Origin: Novosphingobium sp. SG707
GTDB taxonomy: Bacteria > Pseudomonadota > Alphaproteobacteria > Sphingomonadales > Sphingomonadaceae
Direction of reading: 5' to 3'
Length of the DNA: 64,000 bases
NCBI RefSeq assembly: GCF_012275515.1
Contig: NZ_JAAZQL010000003.1
Location: 378,833-442,832 of the forward strand
Below are positions 47,014-57,388 of the stretch, piece by piece. Under the pieces are notes generated by a model. It was not told the origin of the DNA. It saw only the letters and a program-made list of their open reading frames with translations, and searched no databases. How positions within the stretch are numbered: position 1 is the stretch's first letter; the number at the start of each line of letters is the position of its first letter. The translations under genes and the position numbers were made by a program.

Positions 47014-48291
47014 CTATTTTCCGATGCAGAAGCGTCCGAACAAAGCGTCGAGCATATCCTCCGTCCCCGCACCGCCCAGCAAACGGTCGAAGGCGGAACG
47101 TGCGGCGCGCAGATCTTCGGCGGTCAGCAGCAGGTCACCATCGGGGCGGATGGTCGCCAAAGCGGAGGCGGCTTCGGAGAGCAAGCCATGCTGGCGGGCA
47201 TTCAGGGCCACCTGTCCGGGCTTGGGCATGGCCGCCCGGGCGGTGTCGATCAGGTCCTGTCGCAGGGCATTCACCCCTTCCCCGGTCTTGGCCGAGAGGC
47301 GATGGCGGGGGGCGGATTTGGCCATGCGCACGGCGGCGTCGATCCGGGATTCGATCTCCCACGCGCCCTCCGGCCCCTCGCCCTCCGGCCCCAGCCAGAG
47401 GACCAGATCAGCCCGCGCCATGACTTCGCGGGCGCGTTCGATGCCGATGCTTTCTACCACATCCGCGCCGTCGTCACGCAGGCCTGCCGTATCGAGAAAC
47501 TGAAACGGCACCCCGCCCAGCGCCACCGGGCGCATCAAAATGTCGCGTGTGGTTCCGGCCAGCGGCGTGATGATCGCGGCATCATCCTCGACCAGCGCGT
47601 TAAATAAGGTGCTCTTGCCCGCATTGGGCGGCCCGGCGATCACCACGCGAAACCCTTCGCGCAGAGCCTCGGCGCGCGGGCGGGACAGCCATTCGCAAAG
47701 TTCCACGTGAAACATCGCCAGCGTCGAAGCGAAGGAAGCGGGCAGCGCGCCAACGTCATCCTCATCGCCAAAATCGAGCACAGCCTCAACCTGAGCCGAG
47801 AGCATCAGCACACGCTCGCGCCAGCCCTTGACCACAACCGACAAAGCACCGCCCGCCATCGCCACGGCGGCCTGCCGCTGCATCTCCGTCTCGGCGGAGA
47901 GCAAATCGCCAAGCCCTTCGGCCTCGGCCAGATCCATACGCCCGTTCAAAAATGCGCGCCGTGTAAATTCGCCCGCCTCGGCGCGGCGCAGCCCCGGCAG
48001 AGCCGCCAGCGCCTGTTCCAAGGCCGCGATCACCGCGCGTCCGCCGTGACAATGGATCTCGGCCAAATCCTCGCCGGTCGCCGTCCGCGCGCCGGGAAAC
48101 CACAGGACCAACGCGCAGTCCAATTCGGCTCCCTCCCCATCGCGCAGGACCATCAGGCTCGCACGCCGCTCCGCGGGCAAGCGCCCGCCCAGCGCGACCA
48201 ATGCCGCGCCCGCCTGCGACCCGCTGATCCGGATCACCGCAATCGCAGCCGGAGGCATCCCGCTGGAGCAGGCAAAAATCGTGTCCGTCAT
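47014..48291 (-). CDS. mnmE: tRNA modification GTPase MnmE
   Basis: A 425-aa three-domain protein: N-terminal folate-binding domain (MTDTIFACSSGMPPAAIAVI, FTRRAFLNGRMDLAEAEGL), central G domain (GPPNAGKSTLFNAL, TPLAGTTRD, DTAGLR) and helical region ending in the catalytic CIGK motif at the very C-terminus. All key residues are kept. A parS-like site is embedded in the gene. Confidence 0.96.
   Translation of the reverse strand: MTDTIFACSSGMPPAAIAVIRISGSQAGAALVALGGRLPAERRASLMVLRDGEGAELDCALVLWFPGARTATGEDLAEIHCHGGRAVIAALEQALAALPGLRRAEAGEFTRRAFLNGRMDLAEAEGLGDLLSAETEMQRQAAVAMAGGALSVVVKGWRERVLMLSAQVEAVLDFGDEDDVGALPASFASTLAMFHVELCEWLSRPRAEALREGFRVVIAGPPNAGKSTLFNALVEDDAAIITPLAGTTRDILMRPVALGGVPFQFLDTAGLRDDGADVVESIGIERAREVMARADLVLWLGPEGEGPEGAWEIESRIDAAVRMAKSAPRHRLSAKTGEGVNALRQDLIDTARAAMPKPGQVALNARQHGLLSEAASALATIRPDGDLLLTAEDLRAARSAFDRLLGGAGTEDMLDALFGRFCIGK
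47699..47714. promoter_or_regulatory. parS-like site (2 mismatches)
   Basis: AGTTCCACGTGAAACA inside mnmE keeps the 14-bp core GTTCCACGTGAAAC, differing from consensus at the first base and one T-to-C. Confidence 0.75.
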
Positions 48292-48303
48292 GAAAGGCTG
48301 ATC

Positions 48304-48549
48304 TTACTTCTTGCCGCCGGTCGCCATGCTCGCGCCGGCCTCAAGAATATTCTGGAACATCTTCATGCCCAACTGGCCCATCGGCGCGAACTGCTTGGTG
48401 AATTCCTGGATCTGCTCGAGCGAACCGGCGCCCTGCATCGCCTTCATCACCGCATCGACATAGGCCTCATTGGCCCGCGTCACATCGGGCAGGCCCAGAA
48501 AGCGACGCGCTTCCTCCGGTGTGCAATCCACCTCGAAATTCATCTTCAT
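48304..48549 (-). CDS. DUF6489 family small protein
   Basis: An 81-aa protein beginning MKMNFEVDCTPEEARRFLGL, which I recognise as a short family common in sphingomonads; the rest is amphipathic helix (MKAMQGAGSLEQIQEFTKQ) with Met-rich, PHA-granule-protein-like character. AAGGAG nine bases upstream fixes the start at 48549. It lies 12 nt upstream of mnmE on the minus strand and is probably co-transcribed with it. Confidence 0.72.
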   Translation of the reverse strand: MKMNFEVDCTPEEARRFLGLPDVTRANEAYVDAVMKAMQGAGSLEQIQEFTKQFAPMGQLGMKMFQNILEAGASMATGGKK

Positions 48550-48640
48550 CGCCGGGGTCTCCTTATGGCGCAAACCGGAATGGATAAAGACACAGTGGGG
48601 GGGGGAAGTCTAGATTTTAGAAAGGAGGAAAGGAGGTTAT

Positions 48641-48858
48641 GCGAGGGTCTAGACCCTCGCGCTCCCGTTACTGTCTGCGTGGCGCATCGGGTTCAACCGC
48701 AGCGCACAATACCCAGCATCAGAAATGATAAAGCCTGCGGCGCCCATTGATAGCGCCGCAGGCTTTAAAACCATCGCCCAGATCCACATTCCTGCAAACC
48801 CAGGCGCCACCCCATAGCGGGATTGCAAAGGGCCCCCGCCCTTTGCCCGCCAGAGGCA
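48641..48858 (+). repeat. Intergenic repeat element, copy 3
   Basis: Start palindrome CGAGGGTCTAGACCCTCG, linker CTCCCGTTACTGTCTGCG, central hairpin 48730-48766 (14-bp perfect stem, 9-nt loop), then GGGATTGCAAAGGG/CCCTTTGC end hairpin and CGCCAGAGGC. The GTGTCGGACGCA segment seen in the other copies is degenerate here. It lies directly after rho and ahead of the DUF6489-mnmE unit, so the hairpin could terminate rho transcription. Confidence 0.9.
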
Positions 48859-48866
48859 AACTTCGC

Positions 48867-50123
<1,257 letters not shown>

Positions 50124-50277
50124 ATCAAGGTATTCCTATGAGGTTCGGCCGGCGGGTCTATCGGGCATGGAGAATGCAAGACCATGATGGTGCCGCGTCT
50201 TTATCTCGCGCGGCGGTGCCGGTTGCGGATTGAGATAGGGGATTGGGGGGGAGAAATCAAGGAAAGAAGGGGTTGAT

Positions 50278-50557
50278 GCGAGGGTCTAGACCCTCGCGCT
50301 CCCGTTACTGTCTGCGTTGTGCCAGAGGTTCAATGCCGGGTGTCGGACGCACCCTCTGAAATGAAAAAGCCTGCGGCGCCCAGTGATAGCGCCGCAGGCC
50401 TTCAATCCATCGCCAAATCCAATCCACATCCCTGCGAACCTCGGCACCACCCCATTAACGGGATTGCAAAGGGGTGTTTTTGTGTTCGCATCGCTGATGC
50501 CAAAAACCGGTTCCCACTTTTTGGCGCGATGCTCTAGCCCTTTGCCCGCCGGAGGCA
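50278..50557 (+). repeat. Intergenic repeat element, copy 4, with nested insert
   Basis: Start palindrome CGAGGGTCTAGACCCTCG, linker CTCCCGTTACTGTCTGCG, GTGTCGGACGCA, and a central hairpin at 50366-50402 with one mismatch near its base. Between GCAAAGGG and CCCTTTGC of the end hairpin, about 64 bp are inserted (50474-50537). The insert is itself an interrupted palindrome: GCATCG...CCAAAAA, CCGGTTCCCAC, TTTTTGG..CGATGC, ending GCTCTAG. It resembles, from memory, a short palindromic repeat frequent in alphaproteobacteria. The copy separates hemJ from rho. Confidence 0.88.
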
Positions 50558-50578
50558 AAAACCCCCTCAAACCCCAAC

Positions 50579-51019
50579 TCAAAACGGCTTCAACACCACA
50601 ATCACCACAATCACCGCCGCCGCCAGCCCCGGCACTTCATTGAGCATCCGCAGCTTCTTTCCGGTCAACCGCCGCTCGCCCTTTGCCAGCGCCTTGGAAT
50701 AGCCCACCAGCCACATGTGATAGGCCGAAAGCCCCAGCACAGCGGCCAGCTTGATATGGAACCACCCCTGCGAAAAGGCCCCGATCGTGTGGGCCAAGAG
50801 CAGCCCCAGCACCCACACGACAATGATCGCCGGCGTCAGGATGATCTTGCGCAGCTTGGCCTCGCGGTCGATCCAGCGGGCTTCCTCGGCCGACCCGGGC
50901 TCGCTTTCCTGATGATAGACGAAATAACGCGGCAGCATGAACAGCCCCGCCATCCAGAAGATCACAAAAATGATATGGCCCGCCTTGAGCCAGAGATAGG
51001 TCATCGAAAGCACCCATTC
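50579..51019 (-). CDS. hemJ: Protoporphyrinogen IX oxidase HemJ (CopD-like membrane protein)
   Basis: A 146-aa four-helix membrane protein. The N-terminus (YLWLKAGHIIFVIFWMAGLF, then MLPRYFVYH) with its conserved His and the later WFHIKLAAVLGLSAYHMW and LTGKKLRMLNEVPGL match HemJ, which oxidises protoporphyrinogen in haem synthesis in organisms without HemG/HemY. The frame starts at 51043; I choose the ATG at 51019. Next to hemE, as in many alphaproteobacteria. Confidence 0.87.
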   Translation of the reverse strand, partial: EWVLSMTYLWLKAGHIIFVIFWMAGLFMLPRYFVYHQESEPGSAEEARWIDREAKLRKIILTPAIIVVWVLGLLLAHTIGAFSQGWFHIKLAAVLGLSAYHMWLVGYSKALAKGERRLTGKKLRMLNEVPGLAAAVIVVIVVLKPF

Positions 51020-51123
51020 CATCGCTGCACCATGGTTTAGCATGGTCGAAAAGTTGGTGTCCGATTTTCCGCTGTCAACAGGATGGCGGCGGAAAACCGG
51101 AAGAACAGTGCCTTACGCGCGCT

Positions 51124-52149
51124 TTACCGTTTCCAGCTGCGCACGACGCTGAGCAATTGCTCGACATGGGCGATGGGCGTGGTTTGCCCGATGCCGTGGC
51201 CCAGATTGAACACATGCGGCCGGTCGGCAAAGGCTTCGAGCACGCCGATGGCTCGGTCTTCCAGCTCCTGTCCGCCCGCCAGCAGCAGCAGCGGATCGAG
51301 GTTGCCCTGCACCGGCATGTTGGCGGGCAATTCGCGCGCGGCCCAGATCGGGTCGATGGTCTCGTCGATACCCACCGCGTCCACGCCAGTTTCGCGGGCA
51401 TAGGCCGCCAGTTTCTCGCCGGAGCCTTTGGGAAAGCCGATGATGGGTACGGTGGGGTGCAAAGCCTTGACCGCCTTCACAATGGCCGCATTGGGCGCAA
51501 TAACCCATTTCTCGAACTCACGCGGAGCGAGAGACCCTGCCCAACTGTCGAACAACTGGATCGCCTCGGCACCGGCCTTGATCTGGCCATCGAGATATTC
51601 GACCGTCACGTCCACAACCCCGTCGATGATCGCCTGAAACGCCGCAGGGTCGCGATAGGCATAGGCGCGGGTCTCATGCTGATCGCGGCTGCCTTCGCCA
51701 TTCACCATATAGGTCGCGATGGTCCAGGGACTGCCCGCAAAGCCCAGCATGGTGGTCTGTGGGCTGATCTGGGCCACAACCTGCCTCACGGTCTCATAGA
51801 TCGGCGCAAGGCGCTCAGGGACCGCCACAAGCGATTTGAGAGCATGATCGACCAGCCGGGGAGACAGGTGCGGCCCCTCGCCCACCAGAAACTGCAGATC
51901 CTGACCCATCGCATAGGGCACGATCAGAATGTCAGAAAACAGGATCGCCCCGTCAAAGCCGAAACGGCGCAAAGGCTGGACCGTAATCTCGGCCGCCGCC
52001 GCACTGTCATAGACCAGCGCGAGGAAGCCGCCCTTCTCTGCCCGCAGTTCGCGATATTCCGGAAGGTAGCGTCCGGCCTGACGCATCAGCCAGATCGGGC
52101 GCGACACGCCATTGGAACCACGCAACGTATCAAGGAGCAAACCGGGCAT
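51124..52149 (-). CDS. hemE: Uroporphyrinogen decarboxylase
   Basis: Decarboxylates uroporphyrinogen III to coproporphyrinogen. The 341-aa protein has PIWLMRQAGRYLPEYRELR, the FDGAILFSDILIVP strand, GFAGSPWTIATYMVNG and QLFDSWAGSLAP, all family signatures. The frame can begin at a TTG at 52167, but the ATG at 52149 matches family starts. Its promoter must lie in the origin region, as reported for Caulobacter hemE. Confidence 0.96.
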   Translation of the reverse strand: MPGLLLDTLRGSNGVSRPIWLMRQAGRYLPEYRELRAEKGGFLALVYDSAAAAEITVQPLRRFGFDGAILFSDILIVPYAMGQDLQFLVGEGPHLSPRLVDHALKSLVAVPERLAPIYETVRQVVAQISPQTTMLGFAGSPWTIATYMVNGEGSRDQHETRAYAYRDPAAFQAIIDGVVDVTVEYLDGQIKAGAEAIQLFDSWAGSLAPREFEKWVIAPNAAIVKAVKALHPTVPIIGFPKGSGEKLAAYARETGVDAVGIDETIDPIWAARELPANMPVQGNLDPLLLLAGGQELEDRAIGVLEAFADRPHVFNLGHGIGQTTPIAHVEQLLSVVRSWKR

Positions 52150-52477
52150 CGAGAGAGTCCAATCCAAAAAAATAGATTCTTATTAAAGGGTTCTAGTAAG
52201 TTGTTGGCCTGTGGATAGCGGGCATACCGGTTCCTTGCCCGATTTATCCCGAAATGAACAGGGCAAGGCCCTTTGCGACTCCCCAAGAGTCAGGGTCAAG
52301 GATTCCTTTTCCCCCTTATCCCCAGCCTGTGGGTAACCCTATTCACATGTCCACAAGTCGCGCAAAGGAGTCCTCCTATCGGGGATCAAACCTATGCCCG
52401 AGATTGTCACCAGACCTTTGCCGTGGTTTATGGGCAGGCTTATCCACAAGGCTGAACGGGTTTAGGTACATTCACGA
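52150..52477. other. oriC: Probable chromosomal replication origin (oriC)
   Basis: The 328-bp divergent gap between hemE and ppsR occupies the position of oriC in Caulobacter and other alphaproteobacteria. It contains a perfect DnaA box TTATCCACA (52440-52448) and one-mismatch boxes at 52210-52218 (minus), 52316-52324, 52328-52336 (minus) and 52339-52347, with weaker ones at 52244-52252 and 52347-52355. An AT-rich stretch at 52164-52200 could be the unwinding element. Six GANTC sites (52155, 52175, 52277, 52287, 52301, 52368) are packed into 218 bp, as expected for CcrM-regulated DNA. No CtrA box was convincing. Confidence 0.85.
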
Positions 52478-53320
52478 ATGACGCGGCTCCATCTCCATTT
52501 GCTCTCGGATTCCACCGGCGAAACGCTTGAAATGATCGCCAAGGCCGCGCTCTCGCAATTCGATGATGCCGATGTCGTGCGCCACTTCTGGCCGATGGTG
52601 CGATCACAGGCGCATCTCGATCGTATCATCGGCGATATTGCTGCCAACCCCGGTCTGGTGGTTTATACCATGGTCAGCCATGATATCCGCAGGGCGCTGG
52701 AGGATCGCTGTCGTACTTTGGGTCTGCCTGCGGTTCCTGCGCTTGATGCGGTGATTGACTCGCTCGAGGCCGCGCTGGGCCAGGAAGCCAAGGGCCGCCC
52801 CGGCCGCCAGCACACATTGGACGCGGCCTATTTCGCCCGCGTCGAGGCGATTCAATTCACCATCGCCCATGATGACGGGGTTGCGTGGGAGGATTGGGAA
52901 GAGGCCGATATCGTGCTGGCGGGCGTGTCGCGCACCTCCAAAACGCCCACCTCTATCTATCTGGCCAATCGCGGGTTCAAGGTGGCCAATATTCCCATCG
53001 TGGTGGAAAGCCCGCCGCCCGGCCTGCTCTATGATCTCAAACGCCCGCTGGTCGTCGGTCTGACCACTGCGCCCGAACGCCTGATTCAGGTGCGCCGCAA
53101 CCGCCTGCTGACCCTCAACCAGTCGCCCGACACCGCCTATGTCGATAATGATCGCGTGGGGGCCGAACTGCAATTTGCCCGCCGCATGTTTGCCGATAAT
53201 GGCTGGCCGGTGATCGACGTCACCCGCCGATCGATCGAGGAAACCGCCGCCGCGATCATCAATCTGATCAAGGAGCGGCAGACAGGCCATGACAATCAAT
53301 CCGGAGCCAAGCCGATCTGA
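52478..53320 (+). CDS. ppsR: PEP synthetase / PPDK regulatory kinase-phosphatase (DUF299)
   Basis: A 280-aa bifunctional ADP-dependent kinase and Pi-dependent pyrophosphorylase controlling pyruvate phosphate dikinase or PEP synthase. It starts [20 protein letters not shown] and has the P-loop-like [20 protein letters not shown] and [19 protein letters not shown]. The homologous gene (RP001/CC_0001) flanks oriC in Rickettsia and Caulobacter. The stop overlaps the maf start (TGATG). Confidence 0.95.
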   Translation: MTRLHLHLLSDSTGETLEMIAKAALSQFDDADVVRHFWPMVRSQAHLDRIIGDIAANPGLVVYTMVSHDIRRALEDRCRTLGLPAVPALDAVIDSLEAALGQEAKGRPGRQHTLDAAYFARVEAIQFTIAHDDGVAWEDWEEADIVLAGVSRTSKTPTSIYLANRGFKVANIPIVVESPPPGLLYDLKRPLVVGLTTAPERLIQVRRNRLLTLNQSPDTAYVDNDRVGAELQFARRMFADNGWPVIDVTRRSIEETAAAIINLIKERQTGHDNQSGAKPI

Positions 53321-53904
53321 TGACTTTTCCTGACCTTGTTCTCGCCAGCCAGAGCGCATCGCGCCGGGCGATGCTGGATGCTGCCGGTGTCGCGCATCAG
53401 GCTATCCCGGCGCGCATCGATGAACGCGCACTTGAGGCCGGTCTTGCTGGCGCCGCGCCCGCCGATGTCGCGCTGGCTCTGGCCCAGGCCAAGGCGCTGG
53501 CGGTTTGTCCATCGGCGCCGGGCGCGCTGGTGCTGGGCAGCGATTCCCTTGTCGTGGTCGATGGCCGCCGTTTCGACAAACCGGCAAGCCGCGAGGATGC
53601 GGCTGAGCATCTGCGCTTCTTTTCGGGGCGAGTGATGGAATTGCATTCCGCCGCCGCGCTGGCCCGCGATGGGGCGGTGGTGTGGGCCCATGCCGAATGC
53701 GCGCGCCTGTCGGTCCGCCCGCTCGACGAGGGATTTATTTCGGCCTATCTGGACGCCGAATGGCCCGAAGTGGCCGCCTGCGTCGGGGTGTTCCGCATCG
53801 AGGCGCGCGGCGTGCAATTGTTCGACAGCATCGAGGGCAGCCATTTCACGGTGCTGGGTATGCCGCTGCTGGCGGTGCTGGGGGCGTTGAGAGGCTTGAA
53901 GTGA
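53320..53904 (+). CDS. Maf-like nucleotide pyrophosphatase
   Basis: A 194-aa NTP pyrophosphatase. Motifs [37 protein letters not shown], and the C-terminal [20 protein letters not shown] belong to the Maf family (dTTP/UTP or m7GTP pyrophosphatase). It is translationally coupled to ppsR and aroE. Which subfamily (YhdE or YceF) cannot be fixed from these motifs alone. Confidence 0.92.
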   Translation: MTFPDLVLASQSASRRAMLDAAGVAHQAIPARIDERALEAGLAGAAPADVALALAQAKALAVCPSAPGALVLGSDSLVVVDGRRFDKPASREDAAEHLRFFSGRVMELHSAAALARDGAVVWAHAECARLSVRPLDEGFISAYLDAEWPEVAACVGVFRIEARGVQLFDSIEGSHFTVLGMPLLAVLGALRGLK

Positions 53905-54758
53905 ACGAGATTACAGCGCCCACGCGGCCCTTTGCCGAAGTGATCGGCGATCCGATTGCCCAATCCAAATCGCCCGCGATTCATGGGCACTGGCTCGAAC
54001 GACTGGGGCTGGAGGCTGATTATGGCCGCGCCCATGTGCTGCCCGCCGATTTGCCCGCCTATATTGCCGCGCGCCGGGCCGAGCCTCTGTGGCGTGGCTG
54101 TAATGTCACCATGCCGCATAAGCAGACGATCATCCCCCTGCTCGACGGGCTGGACCCGCTGGCGGCGCGGATCGGCGCGGTCAATACGGTGGCGGTGAAG
54201 GAAGGTGGGCGGCTGATCGGCTATAACACCGATGCGCCGGGCTTTATCGAACCTTTGTTGCCGGTGCTGGGTGATGAGCTGGCGCCGGAAAATGCGCTGG
54301 TGATCGGGGCGGGCGGTGCGGCGCGGGCGATTGTCGTGGCGCTGGCCGATGCGGGCATCGCGATCACGCTGGCCGCGCGCGATTCCGATAAGGCGCAGGA
54401 TTTGCTTGATGAACTGGCGCCGGGCGCGCGGCACAGGGCGGCGGCGTTGGGGGACTTTGCCCGTGGCGGCGATGGCGAATTCGGCATGATCGTCAATGCC
54501 AGCCCGCTGGGCATGGTGGGTAATCCGCCTTTGGTGCTGGATCTGAGCCATGGGCGGCCTGCGGCGATTGTTTATGACATTGTCACCGCGCCGCTCGAAA
54601 CGCCTCTGCTGGCCGCCGCGCGGGCCGAGGGGATGCGCTGCATCGACGGGCTGACCATGCTGATCGGTCAGGCGGGGATTGCCTTTGAGCATTTCTATGG
54701 CGCCGATCCTGCGCGTGAGCGTGGCGATGTGGCCCTGCGGGCGATTCTGACGGCATGA
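53901..54758 (+). CDS. aroE: Shikimate dehydrogenase
   Basis: Reduces 3-dehydroshikimate with NADPH. The 285-aa protein has the substrate motif [18 protein letters not shown], the catalytic Lys in [14 protein letters not shown], and the NADPH fold [19 protein letters not shown]. The GTG at 53901 overlaps the maf stop (GTGA); the open frame extends upstream inside maf. It ends with ATGA overlap to coaE. Confidence 0.95.
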   Translation: MNEITAPTRPFAEVIGDPIAQSKSPAIHGHWLERLGLEADYGRAHVLPADLPAYIAARRAEPLWRGCNVTMPHKQTIIPLLDGLDPLAARIGAVNTVAVKEGGRLIGYNTDAPGFIEPLLPVLGDELAPENALVIGAGGAARAIVVALADAGIAITLAARDSDKAQDLLDELAPGARHRAAALGDFARGGDGEFGMIVNASPLGMVGNPPLVLDLSHGRPAAIVYDIVTAPLETPLLAAARAEGMRCIDGLTMLIGQAGIAFEHFYGADPARERGDVALRAILTA

Positions 54759-55369
54759 AGACCATCGGCCCTAAGATCATAGGCCTGACCGGCTCGATCG
54801 GCATGGGCAAATCCACCGTGGCCGGGATGCTGCGCGAGGCGGGCGTACCGGTGTTCGATGCCGATGCCACGGTGCGCGCGCTTCAGGGGCCGGGCGGGGC
54901 CTTGCTGCCCGCGATTGAGGCGGAATTTCCCGGCACCACCGGCCCGGATGGCGTGGACCGGGGCAAATTGGGCGCGGCGGTGTTTGGCAAGCCGGAAGCG
55001 CTGGCGCGGCTGGAGGCGATTGTCCATCCGGCGGTGGCGATTGCGCGGGAGCAATTCCTTGCGCAACATTGCGACTCACCAATGGTCGTTTTTGACATTC
55101 CCTTGCTGTTTGAACGCACCGGGCGCGGGGGAATGGATGTGGTGGTGGTGGTTTCGGCCCCGGCCCCTGTGCAAAAGGCCCGAGTCATGGCCCGGCCGGG
55201 CATGAATGAGGCCAAATTCGCCGATATTCTGGCCGCGCAAATGCCCGATGCGGAAAAACGGGCTCTGGCCGATTATGTTTTGGATACAGGCACTTCGCTG
55301 GAGGAAACCCGCGCAGCTCTGGCAAAAGTGTTAGACCGGATTAACCATTTGGATGGAAACGCACCCTAA
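54755..55369 (+). CDS. coaE: Dephospho-CoA kinase
   Basis: Last enzyme of coenzyme A synthesis. The 204-aa protein has the P-loop GLTGSIGMGKSTVAGML, VPVFDADATVR, IVHPAVA and FDIPLLFE as in the family. Part of the ppsR-maf-aroE-coaE coupled operon. Confidence 0.95.
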   Translation: MKTIGPKIIGLTGSIGMGKSTVAGMLREAGVPVFDADATVRALQGPGGALLPAIEAEFPGTTGPDGVDRGKLGAAVFGKPEALARLEAIVHPAVAIAREQFLAQHCDSPMVVFDIPLLFERTGRGGMDVVVVVSAPAPVQKARVMARPGMNEAKFADILAAQMPDAEKRALADYVLDTGTSLEETRAALAKVLDRINHLDGNAP

Positions 55370-55428
55370 TCTCATTTCGGTGAGAATTTTGCTTGTGCAG
55401 CCCGGTTTCGAGGAGGATAGATATCACA

Positions 55429-56121
55429 ATGCGTGAGATTATCTTCGACACCGAAACCACAGGTCTGGACCCCAAAAACGGCGATCGGCTGGTGGAAATT
55501 GGCTGCGTCGAAATGGTCAATCGCGTGGCCACCGGGGCCACCTATCATGCCTATTTCAACCCCCAGCGCGACATGCCCGCCGAGGCCGAACGGGTCCACG
55601 GCCTGTCCGAAGCATTCTTGGCGGACAAGCCGCTGTTTGCGGAAAAGGCCCAGGAATTCCTCGATTTCATCGGTGATGCGCCGATGGTGGCGCATAATGC
55701 CGGTTTTGACTTTGGCTTTATCAATGCCGAGCTTACGGCGGCCGGATTCGATCCCATCGGGCTTGATCGCATGGTCGATACGGTCAAGATCGCACGCCAG
55801 AAACATCCCGGCGCGAAAAACTCGCTCGATGCGCTTTGCACCCGCTATGGCATCGACCGTAGCCACCGTACCAAGCACGGCGCCCTGCTCGACTCCGAAC
55901 TGCTGGCGCAGGTCTATGTCGAATTGCTGGGCGGCCGCCAGATTGGCATGGAACTGGCCGCGCAAAGCATTGTTATTACACAGACAGTTTCCGAAACCCA
56001 CACGCAGGCGCCGCGAACGCGACCCCTGCGCGAGGCCCGCCCCCATGCCGCCAGCCAGGAGGAACTGGACGCTCACGGCGCGTTTTTGAAATCGATCAAG
56101 GAGCCGATCTGGCTTCAGTGA
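55429..56121 (+). CDS. dnaQ: DNA polymerase III epsilon subunit (proofreading exonuclease)
   Basis: A 230-aa DEDDh exonuclease. ExoI is FDTETTGLDP (metal-binding Asp, Glu), ExoII HNAGFDFGFINAEL, ExoIII HGALLDSELLAQVY with catalytic His in KHGAL. The C-terminal tail for polymerase binding is retained (LKSIKEPIWL). GAGGAGG lies about 13 bases before the ATG at 55429; the frame begins at 55393. Confidence 0.95.
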   Translation: MREIIFDTETTGLDPKNGDRLVEIGCVEMVNRVATGATYHAYFNPQRDMPAEAERVHGLSEAFLADKPLFAEKAQEFLDFIGDAPMVAHNAGFDFGFINAELTAAGFDPIGLDRMVDTVKIARQKHPGAKNSLDALCTRYGIDRSHRTKHGALLDSELLAQVYVELLGGRQIGMELAAQSIVITQTVSETHTQAPRTRPLREARPHAASQEELDAHGAFLKSIKEPIWLQ

Positions 56122-56155
56122 CTATCAAGAGATAACAACAAGAGGAGTAACAACC

Positions 56156-56722
56156 ATGGACGTTCGCGTTTCCGGTCATCAAATGGAAACTGGCGATGCA
56201 CTGCGCGTGCATGTTGAGGAGCGCCTGGCGGCGATCATCGACAAATATTTCGCGCGGGCGCTGTCTTCGGTTGTCACCTTCAGCAAGGCCCCGGGCGGTT
56301 CGTTCCGCAGCGACATCGTGATGCATGTGCGCCAGGGCCTGATCCTGAAGGGCGCCGGCCTCAGCCACGATGCCCACCATGCCTTTGACCAGGCATCGGA
56401 CAAGGTGGAAACCCAGCTTCGCCGCTACAAGCGCCGGTTGAGCGCGCGGCAGGAGCAGGCTGCTCATTCGGTTCGTTCGGAAGAAGCGGCCTATACGATT
56501 TTCGTCGAACCCGAGATGGAGCAGGACGAAGCCCCCGTCGAGGCGCCGCTGGTGATTGCCGAGCTGCGCGTGGACGTGCCCGAAACCACCGTGTCGGACG
56601 CGGTGATGATGCTCGACCTGCGCAACACTAACGCGCTGCTGTTCAAAAACGCTGGCACCGGCAAGCATAATATGGTTTACCGGCGCGGTGATGGGTCGAT
56701 CGGCTGGGTCGAACCGTCCTGA
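56156..56722 (+). CDS. hpf: Ribosome hibernation promoting factor, long form
   Basis: A 188-aa protein. The N-terminal S30AE domain (MDVRVSGHQMETGDALRVHV, then YFARALSSVVTFSK) is joined by a charged linker to the C-terminal dimerisation domain (TVSDAVMMLDLRNTNALLF, FKNAGTGKHNMVYRRGDG), the long HPF that makes 100S ribosomes. GAGGAG precedes the start. It is followed by a strong terminator, then ptsN. Confidence 0.94.
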   Translation: MDVRVSGHQMETGDALRVHVEERLAAIIDKYFARALSSVVTFSKAPGGSFRSDIVMHVRQGLILKGAGLSHDAHHAFDQASDKVETQLRRYKRRLSARQEQAAHSVRSEEAAYTIFVEPEMEQDEAPVEAPLVIAELRVDVPETTVSDAVMMLDLRNTNALLFKNAGTGKHNMVYRRGDGSIGWVEPS

Positions 56723-56738
56723 CGAACGTTAACGCGCT

Positions 56739-56779
56739 CCACGGCCCGGTGCCTTTGGCGCGGGCCGTGGTGTGTTTTT
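56739..56779 (+). terminator. hpf terminator
   Basis: CCACGGCCCG (56739-56748) and CGGGCCGTGG (56761-56770) form a perfect 10-bp stem with a 12-nt loop, followed by TGTGTTTTT. Confidence 0.9.
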
Positions 56780-56921
56780 GACCACTGGCAATGGGGCGTT
56801 TGGTCAAGGCGGTATGCTGACGAACCAAACCCCTTTGCTTGTTTCGATAAAACCGCTATCGGCCCCGCCGACCCCGCTTGGCTTCTGGCACGCGGGAGAG
56901 AAGGCTTAACGAATTTTGGCG

Positions 56922-57380
56922 ATGACCGCGCTGTTCACGCTCCTGCCTGATGCCGTGAGTACGGTAAAAGTCGATAGCAAATCGGCTGTTCTCGATTGCC
57001 TGGCTGATCGCTTCGCGGCGGTTTACGGGCTTGATCGGGCGCAGGTGCTTGAGCGTATCCTTGAACGGGAAAATCTGGGCAGCACCGGTTTCGGGCGCGG
57101 CGTGGCGATTCCCCATGCCCGCGTGCCCATGGTGGAAAAGCCGGTGGCTGTCTTTTTGCGACTGGCGGCGCCCGTGGCGTTCGAGGCGGCCGATGACATG
57201 CCGGTCGATCTGGTGTTCGGCCTGCTCAGCCCCGAGGCGGCGGGCGTGGTCCATCTGCACGCTCTGGCGGCGATTTCGCGGCTGATGCGCGATGACAAGA
57301 TGCATGCCGCGCTGATGGAGGCACCGGGCGATGAGGCGATCTATGCGCTGATCGCCAATGTGGCCGACCGCGCCGGTTAA
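56922..57380 (+). CDS. ptsN: PTS IIA-Ntr (nitrogen regulatory) protein
   Basis: A 152-aa EIIA-Ntr, phosphorylated by the Ntr-PTS and regulating metabolism. The phosphorylated His lies in GRGVAIPHARVP, and the ENLGSTGFG, VDLVFGLLSPE segments are typical. I use the ATG at 56922; the frame also begins at a TTG six bases upstream. The hpf-ptsN order is conserved in proteobacteria. Confidence 0.93.
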   Translation: MTALFTLLPDAVSTVKVDSKSAVLDCLADRFAAVYGLDRAQVLERILERENLGSTGFGRGVAIPHARVPMVEKPVAVFLRLAAPVAFEAADDMPVDLVFGLLSPEAAGVVHLHALAAISRLMRDDKMHAALMEAPGDEAIYALIANVADRAG

Positions 57381-57388
57381 GCAGGGCT

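Noticed and set aside
52150..52477. CtrA binding sites (TTAA-N7-TTAA) in the origin
   Set aside because: Only isolated TTAA or TAACC fragments were found, not paired half-sites.
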